Shown here piece after piece: positions 11,972 to 21,952 of a stretch of 64,000 nt of DNA (positions are counted from its first letter, which is position 1; each line of letters starts with the position of its first letter). The position numbers and the translations under genes are program-made. The DNA comes from Gimibacter soli (GTDB lineage Bacteria; Pseudomonadota; Alphaproteobacteria; Sphingomonadales; Kordiimonadaceae), in the NCBI RefSeq assembly GCF_028463845.1, contig NZ_CP116805.1:3282001-3346000 (forward strand), in the 5' to 3' direction. The notes under the pieces were generated by a model. It was not told the DNA's origin. It ran no database searches and saw only the letters and a program-made list of their open reading frames with translations.

Positions 11972-12142
11972 GACACATATTTCCCACATATGGATATAGA
12001 TCGGAACATTTTCTCACAACATGGTCGATTATCGCCTCATTCAGGGACCTTTTCCACCACAAATGTGCTTATGATCCCGGCCATGACGAGAAGCGCCCAG
12101 GGAGAGCCCGAGGGCGGCAGCGAGCCAGAGAAGGAGATAGTC

Positions 12143-12418
12143 ATGGTTTTCACGAGCAACACCCGCGCCCGGTTTTCGGTGCAGGCCGAATATGAGCCCT
12201 CGACGCTGGCGCGCATTCTCGAGATTTTCAACGTCAAGGGCGTGCCCTGCGACAGCCTGATGGCGCGCATGAGCCAGGACGGCCAGCAATATATCCAGCT
12301 GGATACCCACGATGTTGCCGACGACACCGCCACCAATCTGGCCAACAAGATGCGGCAGATTGTGTCGGTCCGGAGCGTCCGCTCCGAAATCCTGGTTTGC
12401 CTGCCGAAGGCAAGCTGA
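12143..12418 (+). CDS. Small ACT-like domain protein, unknown function
   Basis: This 91-residue protein starts at an ATG with AAGGAGATAG directly upstream. The pattern of alternating strands and helices (RARFSVQAEYEPSTLARILEIF, then VPCDSLMARM and a YIQLDTHDV strand) resembles a single ACT-type regulatory domain, like the small subunit of acetolactate synthase, but no enzyme partner gene is adjacent. It is followed at once by a strong terminator and has no same-strand gene close upstream, so it is probably monocistronic. An in-frame ATG at 12071 is a poorer start. Confidence 0.75.
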   Translation: MVFTSNTRARFSVQAEYEPSTLARILEIFNVKGVPCDSLMARMSQDGQQYIQLDTHDVADDTATNLANKMRQIVSVRSVRSEILVCLPKAS

Positions 12419-12452
12419 CCGCTTTCCTTTCTATTTAAAAACCCCAACCTTG

Positions 12453-12493
12453 AGGACGGTTTCGGCGCACGGCCGGTACCGTCCCTCTTTTTT
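12453..12493 (+). terminator. Rho-independent terminator after the ACT-like gene
   Basis: The stem GGACGGT (12454-12460) pairs with ACCGTCC (12478-12484); the loop is GC-rich and can fold further. It is followed by CTCTTTTTT. Confidence 0.85.
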
Positions 12494-12558
12494 GGGCTTG
12501 CCGCCTGCCCCGCCCCAAACTAGCCTCGTGCCAATTACTGGTCAGGGGAGTTTGATAA

Positions 12559-13521
12559 ATGTCGATTGCCGAGAAACTGAAAAGCCGGATGCGGCTGCCT
12601 GTCATTGCGTCGCCCATGTTCATCGTATCGGGGCCGGAGCTGGTGATTGCCCAGTGCAAGGCCGGTGTGATCGGCTCTTTCCCCGCGCTCAATGCCCGCC
12701 CGCAGCCGGTCTTTGAAGACTGGCTGAAGCGGATCGAGGACGAGCTTGGCGAGTGGGACGAGAAAAATCCCGACCGGCCCTCCGCCCCCTTCGCGGTCAA
12801 CCAGATCGTCCACAAGACGAACGACCGCCTGATGGAAGACGTGGAACTGTGCGTGAAATACAAGGTGCCGGTGATCATCACCTCGCTCGGAGCGCGCGAA
12901 GACGTGAACGAGGCGATCCACAGCTATGGCGGCGTGGTGCTGCATGACATCATCAATAACCGCTTCGCCAAAAAAGCCATCGAGAAAGGCGCCGACGGCC
13001 TGATCGCGGTGGCGAGCGGAGCCGGCGGCCACGCGGGCACCCTGTCGCCCTTCGCGCTCATTCAGGAAATCCGCGAATGGTTCGACGGCCCCCTGGCGCT
13101 TTCGGGCTCCATCGCCACGGGCGGCGCCGTACTCGCGGCTGAAGCCATGGGTGCCGATTTCGGCTATATCGGCTCGGCCTTCATCGCGACCGACGAAGCC
13201 AATGCCGATGCCGCCTACAAGCAGATGATCGTCGACAGCATGGCGGACGATATCGTCTACACCAACCTCTTCACCGGCGTGCATGGCAACTATCTGAAGC
13301 CATCGATCGTCAATGCCGGCATGGACCCCGACAACCTGCCGGTCAGCGACCCATCCGCCATGGCGTTCGGTTCGGGCGGTTCGTCCAAGTCGAAAGCATG
13401 GCGCGACATCTGGGGCTGCGGCCAGGGGATCGGCGCGGTGAAAGCCACCGTTCCGGCAGCGGCGCTTGTCGACCGGCTTGCCGCCGAATATCAGGCAGCC
13501 AAAGCCCGCATCTGCAAATAA
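12559..13521 (+). CDS. Nitronate monooxygenase (2-nitropropane dioxygenase family)
   Basis: This 320-residue FMN-dependent TIM-barrel enzyme oxidises alkyl nitronates (such as propionate-3-nitronate) to carbonyl compounds and nitrite. The sequence shows PVIASPMFIVSG at the N-terminus, the SGAGGHAG motif with the conserved His near residue 160, and a flavin phosphate-binding stretch (SGSIATGGAVLAAEAMGADFGYIGSAF). AGGGGAG lies 8 bases before the ATG. It stands alone between a terminator and the RTX gene. A housekeeping detoxification role is likely; assignment within the wider NMO family is approximate. Confidence 0.9.
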   Translation: MSIAEKLKSRMRLPVIASPMFIVSGPELVIAQCKAGVIGSFPALNARPQPVFEDWLKRIEDELGEWDEKNPDRPSAPFAVNQIVHKTNDRLMEDVELCVKYKVPVIITSLGAREDVNEAIHSYGGVVLHDIINNRFAKKAIEKGADGLIAVASGAGGHAGTLSPFALIQEIREWFDGPLALSGSIATGGAVLAAEAMGADFGYIGSAFIATDEANADAAYKQMIVDSMADDIVYTNLFTGVHGNYLKPSIVNAGMDPDNLPVSDPSAMAFGSGGSSKSKAWRDIWGCGQGIGAVKATVPAAALVDRLAAEYQAAKARICK

Positions 13522-13578
13522 AATCTCCGCTGCCGCCAAAAATTAGCACTTGAGCCTAATTTCTGCCGAATTGACTGT

Positions 13579-13594
13579 TTAACCTTTCATTAAC
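13579..13594. promoter_or_regulatory. CtrA-type binding box upstream of the RTX gene
   Basis: TTAA CCTTTCA TTAAC is a perfect full CtrA recognition sequence (TTAA-N7-TTAAC). It lies about 100 bases before the start of the RTX protein gene and overlaps a -35-like TTGACT at 13571-13576. CtrA is the alphaproteobacterial cell-cycle and motility master regulator; binding here is inferred from the motif only. Confidence 0.6.
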
Positions 13595-13689
13595 TGCCGC
13601 CGCCGGATCGTCGTCTCCTCACACGGGACCCTTCCGGCGAATGGCAGTTTCGCATGGAGGCGTCAGTATCAATTTTTCGGAGACAGATG

Positions 13690-15216
13690 ATGGCAGACAT
13701 CGAAGGCACGAGCGGCGACGACACCCTCACCGGCACGGACGCAAACGAGAAGATTGAGGGCGGCGATGGCGATGACCTGATTTCAGCGCTGGGCGGTAAC
13801 GACACACTCGAGGGCCAGAACGGCGACGACACGCTGACCGGCGGCGACGGTGCCGACAAATTCGAGTTCGGCGCGGGCCACGATGTGATCACCGACTTCA
13901 ATATCGCTGCAGGCGACGTCATCGACCTTGATGGCCTTGCCGAAATCACCAGCTTCGAAGCACTGATGGCAACTGGCGCCGATACCGATGGCGGCGTCGT
14001 TTTCACCTTCTCGGACACCCGCAGCCTGCGCCTTGAAGGCTTGACGCTTGCCGATCTCACCGCAGCCGGGTTCGACTTCGACGATGACGACGAAGATGAT
14101 GAGGACGGCGAAGAAGTCCATTTTCAGGGCACCAATGGCGACGACGACTGGGATGGCACCGAGCTTGACGAGATCAGCCTCGGCAACGCCGGCAACGATC
14201 ATCTGGACGGCCAAGGCGGCAATGACAAACTGTGGGGCGGCGCGGGCGATGACACCGTCCTTGGCGGCACCGGCGACGACCGGATCGCGGCAGGTTCTGG
14301 CGCCAAAACATCAAACGATATCTACGCGGGTGGCGACGGCGATGACCTCATCAATGGTGGCCACAGCGACGATATCCTGATTGGCGACGATTTCGGCGAC
14401 AACACCGGCGTCGGGGTCGACCAGATGTATGGCGGCCTTGGTGACGACTTCCTTGTTGCCGGCAGCTGGACCGACACCAATGCCGACAAAAAGGTCGATA
14501 TTGATGAAATCGACTTCAGTGAAACAGGCGCCAACACGATGTATGGCGGCAAGGGCGACGACACCCTCGTCGGCAGCGACGGCGACGATGTGCTCGGCGG
14601 CGGGCTTGGCGACGACATCTTCATCGGCAACGGTGGGCACGATGCCGTGTTCGGGTCGCTTGGCGATGACTTGCTGATCGGCGGCAGTTGGACGGATACG
14701 AACGGCAACGGGCAAGTCGACCTGGATGAAATCGTTGCCGGCGACACGGTAGGCAACCATATGTACGGCGGCCAGGGCGATGACACGGTGATCGGCACCG
14801 ACGGTGACGATGAACTCGGCGGCAGCTGGGGCGATGACATCCTGTGGGGCAACGGCGGCAACGACGGGCTCTTCGGCGGTGATGGTGACGATTCCGTCAA
14901 CGGCGGCGCCGGCGATGACACCCTGTATGGCGGCAAGGGCGACGATACGCTCGTCGGCGGCGAAGGCGCCGACCTGTTTGCCGCTACCCGCTCCCCCGGC
15001 GACGATGTGATTGCCGATTTCGAAATCGGCATCGATACGCTCGATCTCTCGAACAGCACGCGCGACTTCGGAACCATTGAAGATCTGCTTGCGAATGCCG
15101 AGGAAATCGATGTGGACGGCGAGGTCGCCCTTTCCGTCGACACCGGCGGCAATACGAGCATCGTCCTGATGGGGTTGACACTCGAAACGGTTGTCGACGC
15201 GGACATCATCTACTGA
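13690..15216 (+). CDS. RTX calcium-binding repeat protein with two EF-hand loops, probably type I secreted
   Basis: This 508-residue very acidic protein has no signal peptide. It is built largely from RTX nonapeptides (GGxGxDxLx, for example GGNGDDTLTGGDGAD, GGAGDDTVLGG, GGDGDDSVNGGAGDD). They occur at the N-terminus (about 10-60), after an acidic linker (about 130-150), and in a long C-terminal array. Twelve-residue EF-hand loops with all ligand positions interrupt the array: DTNADKKVDIDE (262-273) and DTNGNGQVDLDE (336-347), each followed by a similar YGG segment. No catalytic domain is evident. C-terminal sequence after the repeats suits a type I secretion signal, but no transporter genes are near. 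GGAGA at 13679-13683 favours the ATG at 13690; 13687 and 13654 are alternatives. Confidence 0.9.
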   Translation: MADIEGTSGDDTLTGTDANEKIEGGDGDDLISALGGNDTLEGQNGDDTLTGGDGADKFEFGAGHDVITDFNIAAGDVIDLDGLAEITSFEALMATGADTDGGVVFTFSDTRSLRLEGLTLADLTAAGFDFDDDDEDDEDGEEVHFQGTNGDDDWDGTELDEISLGNAGNDHLDGQGGNDKLWGGAGDDTVLGGTGDDRIAAGSGAKTSNDIYAGGDGDDLINGGHSDDILIGDDFGDNTGVGVDQMYGGLGDDFLVAGSWTDTNADKKVDIDEIDFSETGANTMYGGKGDDTLVGSDGDDVLGGGLGDDIFIGNGGHDAVFGSLGDDLLIGGSWTDTNGNGQVDLDEIVAGDTVGNHMYGGQGDDTVIGTDGDDELGGSWGDDILWGNGGNDGLFGGDGDDSVNGGAGDDTLYGGKGDDTLVGGEGADLFAATRSPGDDVIADFEIGIDTLDLSNSTRDFGTIEDLLANAEEIDVDGEVALSVDTGGNTSIVLMGLTLETVVDADIIY

Positions 15217-15244
15217 TCCGCATCAGGCTTACCTGAAACGATTG

Positions 15245-15282
15245 GGGCGGCGGGAACATATCAATGGTTCCGCCGCCCTTTT
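15245..15282 (+). terminator. Rho-independent terminator after the RTX gene
   Basis: GGGCGGCGGGAAC and GTTCCGCCGCCC form a long hairpin with a single bulged G and a short A/T-rich loop, followed by TTTT. It starts about 30 bases after the stop codon. Confidence 0.88.
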
Positions 15283-15367
15283 CACAAGCCCTTGCCCGAT
15301 CACGCCGCCATGCCTAAAACTGGTGGCTTGAACCATATGATCCAGAATTCATTGATCGGACTTTTCC

Positions 15368-15808
15368 ATGAACACCAAGCTTGATTCCCTGACATACGCC
15401 GGCGCGTTTCTGCTCGTCCTTGGCTGCTTCGTACCCATGTTCGATTTCCGCATGGTCGGCACCGTCAGCTATTATGACATCAACAATCCCGATGTTTATG
15501 TGCTGCTGGTGGCTGCGGCCCTCGCGCCAGCTGTTATCCGCCTGCGCAAGCGGTCGCTCGCGATCCTCGGGCCGGTGCTTGCCTGGGCCGTGCTTCTGTG
15601 GCCGATGCTGAAAAACATGGGCAAGGAAGACAATGCCCTGATGGACAAGCTGAAGGACGCGGTTTCCGATCCGCTTCGCCAGTATGCCGGCAACATTTTC
15701 GAGCATATCGATGCCGATGTGCTGGCCTGGGGTGGCTATGTGTTTCTGGCGAGTCTCGTGCTCTACACGCTCGGCGGCGTGCTCGTCAGCGCCACAGCGC
15801 GCAAATAA
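15368..15808 (+). CDS. Hypothetical membrane protein, about four transmembrane helices
   Basis: This 146-residue protein has hydrophobic segments near residues 8-25, 44-58, 64-80 and 118-138. A soluble, charged loop of about 35 residues (KNMGKEDNALMDKLKDAVSD onward) lies before the last helix. No motif for a known transporter or enzyme is seen. No strong ribosome site precedes the ATG. It sits alone between the RTX terminator and the rplU promoter. Function unknown. Confidence 0.72.
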   Translation: MNTKLDSLTYAGAFLLVLGCFVPMFDFRMVGTVSYYDINNPDVYVLLVAAALAPAVIRLRKRSLAILGPVLAWAVLLWPMLKNMGKEDNALMDKLKDAVSDPLRQYAGNIFEHIDADVLAWGGYVFLASLVLYTLGGVLVSATARK

Positions 15809-15832
15809 GCATCAAATAATCCGCGCTCTCGC

Positions 15833-15860
15833 TTGACTTTGGGGGCGTTATCCGTATAGT
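15833..15860 (+). promoter_or_regulatory. Sigma-70 promoter of the rplU-rpmA operon
   Basis: TTGACT (15833-15838) and TATAGT (15855-15860) are separated by 16 bases, close to consensus. They lie just after the preceding membrane protein gene. The start site would be near 15867, giving a leader of about 158 bases before rplU. Confidence 0.75.
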
Positions 15861-15866
15861 CCCGCC

Positions 15867-16024
15867 GGTTAGCGACGGGGCACATGTGCACTCGCCGCTG
15901 CTTTTGCTTTGAAAAAAGCCTGCGGAAACCGCCCAAAGTGCGGGGGCGCCCGGGAGAAATCCCGGCAACCATCAGGGTTCTAGACCCGCCCGGTTTGCTG
16001 CGGCGATATATGGAAGGAACAGAC
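15867..16024 (+). other. Long structured 5' leader of rplU
   Basis: About 158 bases separate the predicted transcription start from the rplU ATG. The leader holds a short strong hairpin CCCGGGAGAAATCCCGG (about 15948-15964), other G/C-rich complementary stretches and no convincing open reading frame. A leader of this length and structure suggests autogenous control by a ribosomal protein, but the known L21 leader motif could not be matched by eye. Confidence 0.45.
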
Positions 16025-16384
16025 ATGTTCGCAGTCGTAAAGACGGGCGGTAAACAATACCGCGTTGCCGAGGGCGATGTGATCAAGGTTGAGAAACTGG
16101 CGGGCGACGCTGGTTCAACCATCACCCTCGATGAAGTTCTGATGGTCGGTGACGACAAAGGCGTGAAGGTTGGTGAACCCACCCTCAAAGGCGCTAACGT
16201 GACCGCTACCGTTCTTGAGCAGAAGAAAGACAAGAAGATCATCGTCTTCAAGAAGAAGCGCCGCCAGAACTACCGCCGCAAGCGTGGTCATCGTCAAGAG
16301 ATCACCGTTCTGCGCATCACTGGTATCGCTGGCGCTGCTGCCAAGAAGACCGCAAAGAAAACCGAAGAAGCTGCAGCTGAGTAA
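16025..16384 (+). CDS. rplU: 50S ribosomal protein L21
   Basis: This 119-residue large-subunit protein starts [18 protein letters not shown], the diagnostic L21 N-terminus, and has the basic [13 protein letters not shown] segment near residue 80. It then carries an Ala/Lys/Glu-rich tail of about 20 residues, a common alphaproteobacterial extension. The ATG at 16025 follows GGAAGGAACAGAC. rpmA follows 26 bases later, the usual L21-L27 pair. Confidence 0.98.
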   Translation: MFAVVKTGGKQYRVAEGDVIKVEKLAGDAGSTITLDEVLMVGDDKGVKVGEPTLKGANVTATVLEQKKDKKIIVFKKKRRQNYRRKRGHRQEITVLRITGIAGAAAKKTAKKTEEAAAE

Positions 16385-16410
16385 GCGGCTGGTATTGAAG
16401 GAGTAACCAA

Positions 16411-16671
16411 ATGGCTCACAAAAAAGCTGGTGGTAGTTCCCGTAACGGCCGCGACTCTATCGGTCGCCGTCTGGGCGTGAAAAAATTCGGCGGTGAAAAT
16501 GTTCTCGCCGGCAACATCCTCGTTCGTCAGCGCGGTACCAAGTGGTATCCGGGCGAGAACGTCGGCATGGGCAAGGACCACACCCTGTTCGCGCTGATCG
16601 AAGGTCAGGTGAAATTCTCGAAATCGACGGGCGGCAAAGCCTACGTTTCGGTTTACGGCACCGACGCCTGA
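16411..16671 (+). CDS. rpmA: 50S ribosomal protein L27
   Basis: This 86-residue protein starts [16 protein letters not shown], the L27 N-terminal tail that reaches the peptidyl-transferase centre, without the cleavable leader found in Firmicutes. The conserved [22 protein letters not shown] block follows. Full length. A terminator follows 35 bases after the stop. Confidence 0.98.
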   Translation: MAHKKAGGSSRNGRDSIGRRLGVKKFGGENVLAGNILVRQRGTKWYPGENVGMGKDHTLFALIEGQVKFSKSTGGKAYVSVYGTDA

Positions 16672-16706
16672 GGCGCGCGCTGCTTCGGCAGCACCTGAAG
16701 TTTCGG

Positions 16707-16733
16707 AAGGGGTGGGCAAACGTCCACCCCTTT
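16707..16733 (+). terminator. Terminator after rpmA
   Basis: A 9-bp stem, AAGGGGTGG (16707-16715) with CCACCCCTT (16724-16732), ends in a short T run. It separates rplU-rpmA from obgE, so obgE probably relies on read-through or on a promoter in the following 50 bases. Confidence 0.75.
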
Positions 16734-16741
16734 CCTTATGA

Positions 16742-17872
<1,131 letters not shown>

Positions 17873-17911
17873 TTAGGCTGTGCCCCCGTAATTTCGAGGG
17901 GCCACGGCCAA

Positions 17912-19039
17912 ATGACCACATTCAGCGACAGACTAAAGGACACCCGCCGGATCGTCCTGAAGATCGGTTCGGCATTGCTGATCGACGGCAACCGCAGCGT
18001 CGTGCGCGAGGCGTGGCTAAACTCGCTGGCCGATGACGTGGCCGCCCTCAAGGCGCGCGGCATCCAGGTGATCCTCGTATCCTCCGGCGCCATCGCCATG
18101 GGGCGTGAAGCCATCGGCTATTCCACCCGCCCTGACCGGCTCGAAGACGCGCAGGCCGCCGCCGCCGTCGGCCAGATCCGCCTCGCCCGGGCCTATCAGG
18201 ATGTGTTTGCCAAGCGCGATATCGTGGTGGGGCAAATCCTCCTCACCCTTGATGACCTTGAAGAACGGCCGAGTTACCTCAACGCCCGCAACACGCTTGA
18301 GACACTCCTCGATCGCGGCATCGTGCCGGTCATCAATGAAAACGACACGGTGGCGACGACCGAAATCCGCTTCGGTGATAACGACCGCTTGTCAGCCCGC
18401 GTTGCGCACCTCACCGGTGCCGATCTCCTGATCCTGTTCTCGGATATCGACGGGCTCTATGAGACCGACCCCAGAAAAAGCCCCGATGCGCCGTTCGTAT
18501 CGGTCGTTGAAAAGATCACGCCTGCAATCGACGCAATGGCCGGCCCGCCGGGTGCGACAACTGCCGGAACCGGCGGCATGATCACCAAGCTTGCCGCCGC
18601 CAAGATCGCCATGGCGGGTGGCTGTTCGATGATCATCGCCAAGGGTGAGGCCGAACGCCCGGTCGGTCGCCTGATCGACGGCGAACGCCACACGATCTTT
18701 ATCGCCAGCGAAGACCCGCTGACCATCCGCAAGCGCTGGATCAGGGGCCTGATGGCACCGCAGGGCTTCGCGCATCTCGATGACGGCGCCGTTGCCGCCA
18801 TCCGGAGTGGCGCCAGCCTGTTGCCGGCGGGCGTGACCGGAGTTGACGGCAATTTCAATCGCGGCTCGCTGATTGCCCTTCTTGACCGCCACCAGCATCT
18901 GGTGGGGCAAGGGCTCGCGGCCTATGGTTCTGTCGAAGCGGACAAGATCAAGGGCTGCCAGATCAAGGAAATCAGCAGTATCCTTGGCTATTCGGGGCGT
19001 TCTGCCCTCGTCCACCGCGACGATATGGTGATATTCTAG
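17912..19039 (+). CDS. proB: Glutamate 5-kinase
   Basis: This 375-residue enzyme makes L-glutamyl 5-phosphate from glutamate and ATP, the first step of proline synthesis. The amino-acid kinase domain covers about 1-260 ([39 protein letters not shown]). A PUA domain follows (about 280-368). Length is normal. proA begins 22 bases after its stop, so the two are co-transcribed. Confidence 0.97.
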   Translation: MTTFSDRLKDTRRIVLKIGSALLIDGNRSVVREAWLNSLADDVAALKARGIQVILVSSGAIAMGREAIGYSTRPDRLEDAQAAAAVGQIRLARAYQDVFAKRDIVVGQILLTLDDLEERPSYLNARNTLETLLDRGIVPVINENDTVATTEIRFGDNDRLSARVAHLTGADLLILFSDIDGLYETDPRKSPDAPFVSVVEKITPAIDAMAGPPGATTAGTGGMITKLAAAKIAMAGGCSMIIAKGEAERPVGRLIDGERHTIFIASEDPLTIRKRWIRGLMAPQGFAHLDDGAVAAIRSGASLLPAGVTGVDGNFNRGSLIALLDRHQHLVGQGLAAYGSVEADKIKGCQIKEISSILGYSGRSALVHRDDMVIF

Positions 19040-19061
19040 TCCGGATTTTGAGGAGGCGACC

Positions 19062-20324
19062 ATGACTGACGCTGCAACCACCGTGGATATGGAGGCCATG
19101 GGCAAACGCGCCCGTGCCGCCGCACGCGTGCTTGCAGACGCGCCAACGGAGGCCAAGAACCTCGCCCTCATCGCTGCCGCCAAACTGATCCGGCAAGGCA
19201 AGGCCGACCTTCTGGCTGCCAATGCCCTCGACTGCTTTGCTGCCGAAGCAAAGGGCCTGACGCCTGCGATGATCGACCGGCTGAAGCTGGATGACGCCCG
19301 CATCGAAGGCATCGCCAAGGGACTGGAGGCTATCGCTCACCTGCCCGACCCGGTTGGTCAGGTGACAGCGAGCTGGACACGCCCCAACGGCCTGAATATC
19401 GCCCGCGTGCGCACGCCCCTTGGTGTGATCGGTGTGATCTATGAAAGCCGCCCCAACGTGACGGCCGATGCCGGCGCCCTGTGCCTGAAGGCCGGGAATG
19501 CCGTGATCCTGCGCGGCGGCAGTGAAAGCTTTGAAAGCTCCAAAGCCATCCATGCCAAGCTCGTCGAAGGCCTTGGCCACGCCGGCCTGCCTGAAGACGC
19601 CATCCAGCTGGTGATGACGCGCGACCGGGCAGCCGTTGGCGCCATGCTCGGCATGTCCGATTATATCGATGTGATCGTGCCGCGTGGCGGACGCTCGCTT
19701 GTCGACCGTGTGCAGAAGGAAAGCCGAGTTCCCGTCTTCGCGCACCTTGAAGGCATCTGCCACGTTTATGTGGACGGCGCGGCCAACCCCGACATGGCGG
19801 AGAAAATCCTCGTCAACGCCAAGATGCGCCGCACCGGCATTTGCGGCGCCGCTGAAACGCTGCTGATTGACCGCCGTGCCCGCGATTTCGCCCCGCGCCT
19901 TGTGAAGGCGCTGCTGGACGCCGGCTGCGAAGTGCGCGGCGACGAGGAAGTCGTCACGCTTGACCCCCGTGTGAAACCGGCGACGGATGAAGACTGGCGC
20001 ACCGAATATCTGGACGCCATCATCTCGGCCAAATTTGTGGGTGGGGTGCCGGGGGCTGTGGAACATATCGGCGCCTGGTCATCGGGCCATACCGAAAGCA
20101 TCCTCACCGAGGATATCGCCGCCGCCGAACAGTTCCTGAAACAGGTGGACAGCGCCATCGTGATGCATAATGCCTCCACACAGTTTGCTGATGGCGGCGA
20201 ATTCGGCATGGGCGCCGAGATTGGCATCGCCACCGGCCGCATCCATGCACGCGGCCCCGTGGGGCTGGAACAGCTGACAAGCTTCAAATATCAGGTGCGG
20301 GGCACCGGGCAGGTCCGTCCTTGA
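19062..20324 (+). CDS. proA: Gamma-glutamyl phosphate reductase
   Basis: This 420-residue NADPH-dependent enzyme reduces glutamyl 5-phosphate to glutamate semialdehyde in proline synthesis. It has an aldehyde-dehydrogenase fold with the catalytic Cys in [13 protein letters not shown] and conserved [11 protein letters not shown] and [21 protein letters not shown] blocks. GAGGAGGCGACC precedes the ATG. The stop overlaps the TTG start of nadD (TTGA), giving coupled translation. Confidence 0.97.
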   Translation: MTDAATTVDMEAMGKRARAAARVLADAPTEAKNLALIAAAKLIRQGKADLLAANALDCFAAEAKGLTPAMIDRLKLDDARIEGIAKGLEAIAHLPDPVGQVTASWTRPNGLNIARVRTPLGVIGVIYESRPNVTADAGALCLKAGNAVILRGGSESFESSKAIHAKLVEGLGHAGLPEDAIQLVMTRDRAAVGAMLGMSDYIDVIVPRGGRSLVDRVQKESRVPVFAHLEGICHVYVDGAANPDMAEKILVNAKMRRTGICGAAETLLIDRRARDFAPRLVKALLDAGCEVRGDEEVVTLDPRVKPATDEDWRTEYLDAIISAKFVGGVPGAVEHIGAWSSGHTESILTEDIAAAEQFLKQVDSAIVMHNASTQFADGGEFGMGAEIGIATGRIHARGPVGLEQLTSFKYQVRGTGQVRP

Positions 20325-20950
20325 AAGGCGGCTTATCCCTTTACCGTGATGCGGCCCGGGCACGCGGTCGCACCATCGGGCTTTATGGCGGCAGCTTCAA
20401 CCCGGCGCACGATGGCCATTCCCATATCGCGAAGGCAGCGCTCACGCGCCTAGGCGTTGACGAAGTGTGGCTGATGGTCAGCCCCGGCAACCCGCTGAAG
20501 GATGCGGCGAGCGACATGGCCCCCTTCCCGGAACGGCTGAAATCGGCAGGCAGGATCGCCCGCCCGCCCCGCATGCGCGCCACCGATATCGAGAAGCGCC
20601 TGGGCACCCGTTTCACCGCAGACACCATAGAGGCATTGAAGGCCCGCATGCCGCTGACGCGCTTCGTGTGGCTGATGGGCGCCGACAATATGGCAAGCTT
20701 CGACCGCTGGCAGCGCTGGACCGAGATTCCCCACGCTGTCACCATTGCGATTTTCGACCGTCCGGGCTATGCTCGGCACAGGCACGGAGGCAGGATTGCC
20801 CGCCGTTTTGGCCGGTTTCTTGTGAAGCCCCAAAGACTTGTCCGTGCCCGGCCGCCCGCATGGTGTTTTGTAACACTTCCAAGGCATCCTGCATCGGCCA
20901 GTGCCATCCGCCGCCAATCGGGTCCAAAATGGTATGCGGAGGCTTTATGA
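20321..20950 (+). CDS. nadD: Nicotinate-nucleotide adenylyltransferase
   Basis: This 209-residue enzyme converts nicotinate mononucleotide and ATP to deamido-NAD. The nucleotidyltransferase signature is present ([14 protein letters not shown] with His30 and His33), as are [13 protein letters not shown] and the C-terminal SASAIRR variant of the ISSTxIR motif. The only suitable start is TTG at 20321, inside the proA stop (TTGA), so it depends on coupling to proA. rsfS follows 12 bases later, as usual. Confidence 0.94.
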   Translation: MKGGLSLYRDAARARGRTIGLYGGSFNPAHDGHSHIAKAALTRLGVDEVWLMVSPGNPLKDAASDMAPFPERLKSAGRIARPPRMRATDIEKRLGTRFTADTIEALKARMPLTRFVWLMGADNMASFDRWQRWTEIPHAVTIAIFDRPGYARHRHGGRIARRFGRFLVKPQRLVRARPPAWCFVTLPRHPASASAIRRQSGPKWYAEAL

Positions 20951-20962
20951 AAGGAGAACTCA

Positions 20963-21355
20963 TTGCTCGCCAACATGGAGACGCATAGCGTCAACAACGG
21001 CCCGGTCCTTTCCACGAAGGACATCCTCAGCACCGTCATCGACTGCCTTGACAACAACAAGGCGACCGAAATCAACGCAATCGATCTCAAGGGAAAAACC
21101 TCCATCGCCGACCATATGGTCATCGCGAACGGGGGCTCGCAGCGCCATGTCGCCGCACTTGCCGATTATGTCGTCAAGGGCCTGAAGGCAATTGGCCACA
21201 AGGGCATTGCCGTCGAGGGTCTCGAACAGGCCGACTGGGTCCTGATCGATGCCGGCGATGTGATTGTGCACATCTTCCGCCCTGAAGTTCGCCACTTCTA
21301 TAATCTCGACAAGATGTGGGCGACCGATCTTGAGGGCAGCGACGCGATCAACTGA
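20963..21355 (+). CDS. rsfS: Ribosome silencing factor RsfS (Iojap family)
   Basis: This 130-residue protein binds L14 and blocks subunit joining in starvation. Family blocks include KATEINAIDLKGKTSIADHMVIA and the conserved ADWVLIDAGDVIVHIF then RHFYNLDKMW. The TTG at 20963 is chosen because AAGGAG ends 6 bases upstream; the first ATG is four codons later, also possible. It sits between nadD and rlmH in the conserved order. Confidence 0.95.
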   Translation: MLANMETHSVNNGPVLSTKDILSTVIDCLDNNKATEINAIDLKGKTSIADHMVIANGGSQRHVAALADYVVKGLKAIGHKGIAVEGLEQADWVLIDAGDVIVHIFRPEVRHFYNLDKMWATDLEGSDAIN

Positions 21356-21437
21356 CGCGGTCGCCAGTGGCAGGAAGGAAACGGATGCCGCACCGGGCGG
21401 CACCGATGAAGACCTGACTGCCACGGAGAGATGAGAC

Positions 21438-21899
21438 GTGTTCATTACCCTGATAGCCGTCGGCCGCATGCAACGCGGGCCGGAGCAGGACTTGGTTTCG
21501 ACCTATCAGAAACGCCTGCCGTGGCGGCTCGATATCCATGAAATCGATATCAAGAAGCCCGCGCAAACCGCCGACGAGCGGAAAGCGCGCGAGGCCGAAC
21601 GCATCCTCGCCGCCGTGCCGGACGGCGCGGTGGTGGTGGCACTGGATGAGCGCGGCAAACACCTTTCCTCCCGCGATCTCGCGAAAAAGTTTGACGGCTG
21701 GTCGGGTCAGGGCTTTAACAGTCTTGCGGTCATTATCGGCGGTGCCGACGGCCTTGATGAAAGCGTGCGGCAGCGGGCGGAACTCACCCTCGCGCTTGGC
21801 ACGCTCACATGGCCGCACATGCTGGTGCGCGCGATGATTGCCGAACAGCTTTACCGGGTGTGGTCGATCACGGCCGGACACCCGTATCACCGGGACTGA
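21438..21899 (+). CDS. rlmH: 23S rRNA pseudouridine-1915 N3-methyltransferase RlmH
   Basis: This 153-residue SPOUT methyltransferase modifies helix 69 of 23S rRNA. It is full length, with the SAM-binding knot region FNSLAVIIGGADGL and LTLALGTLTWPHMLVR, and the signature C-terminus HPYHRD. AGAGATGAGACGTG gives a weak ribosome site. It follows rsfS in the standard order. Confidence 0.96.
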   Translation: MFITLIAVGRMQRGPEQDLVSTYQKRLPWRLDIHEIDIKKPAQTADERKAREAERILAAVPDGAVVVALDERGKHLSSRDLAKKFDGWSGQGFNSLAVIIGGADGLDESVRQRAELTLALGTLTWPHMLVRAMIAEQLYRVWSITAGHPYHRD

Positions 21900-21952
21900 C
21901 GCCCGGGAACGAACAGGGGGCCGGCCCTCCCCGCCGCCCCGAACGAGGAGAG

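Noticed and set aside
10715-12418. 567-codon plus-strand frame crossing the exporter and regulator genes
   Set aside because: Only its final 91 codons, from the ATG at 12143, have a ribosome site and sensible sequence; the rest is a shadow of other genes.
13690-15216. Repetitive DNA that could be mistaken for a CRISPR or tandem repeat array
   Set aside because: The repeats are in-frame RTX nonapeptides coding GGxGxDxLx with irregular spacing and no spacers.
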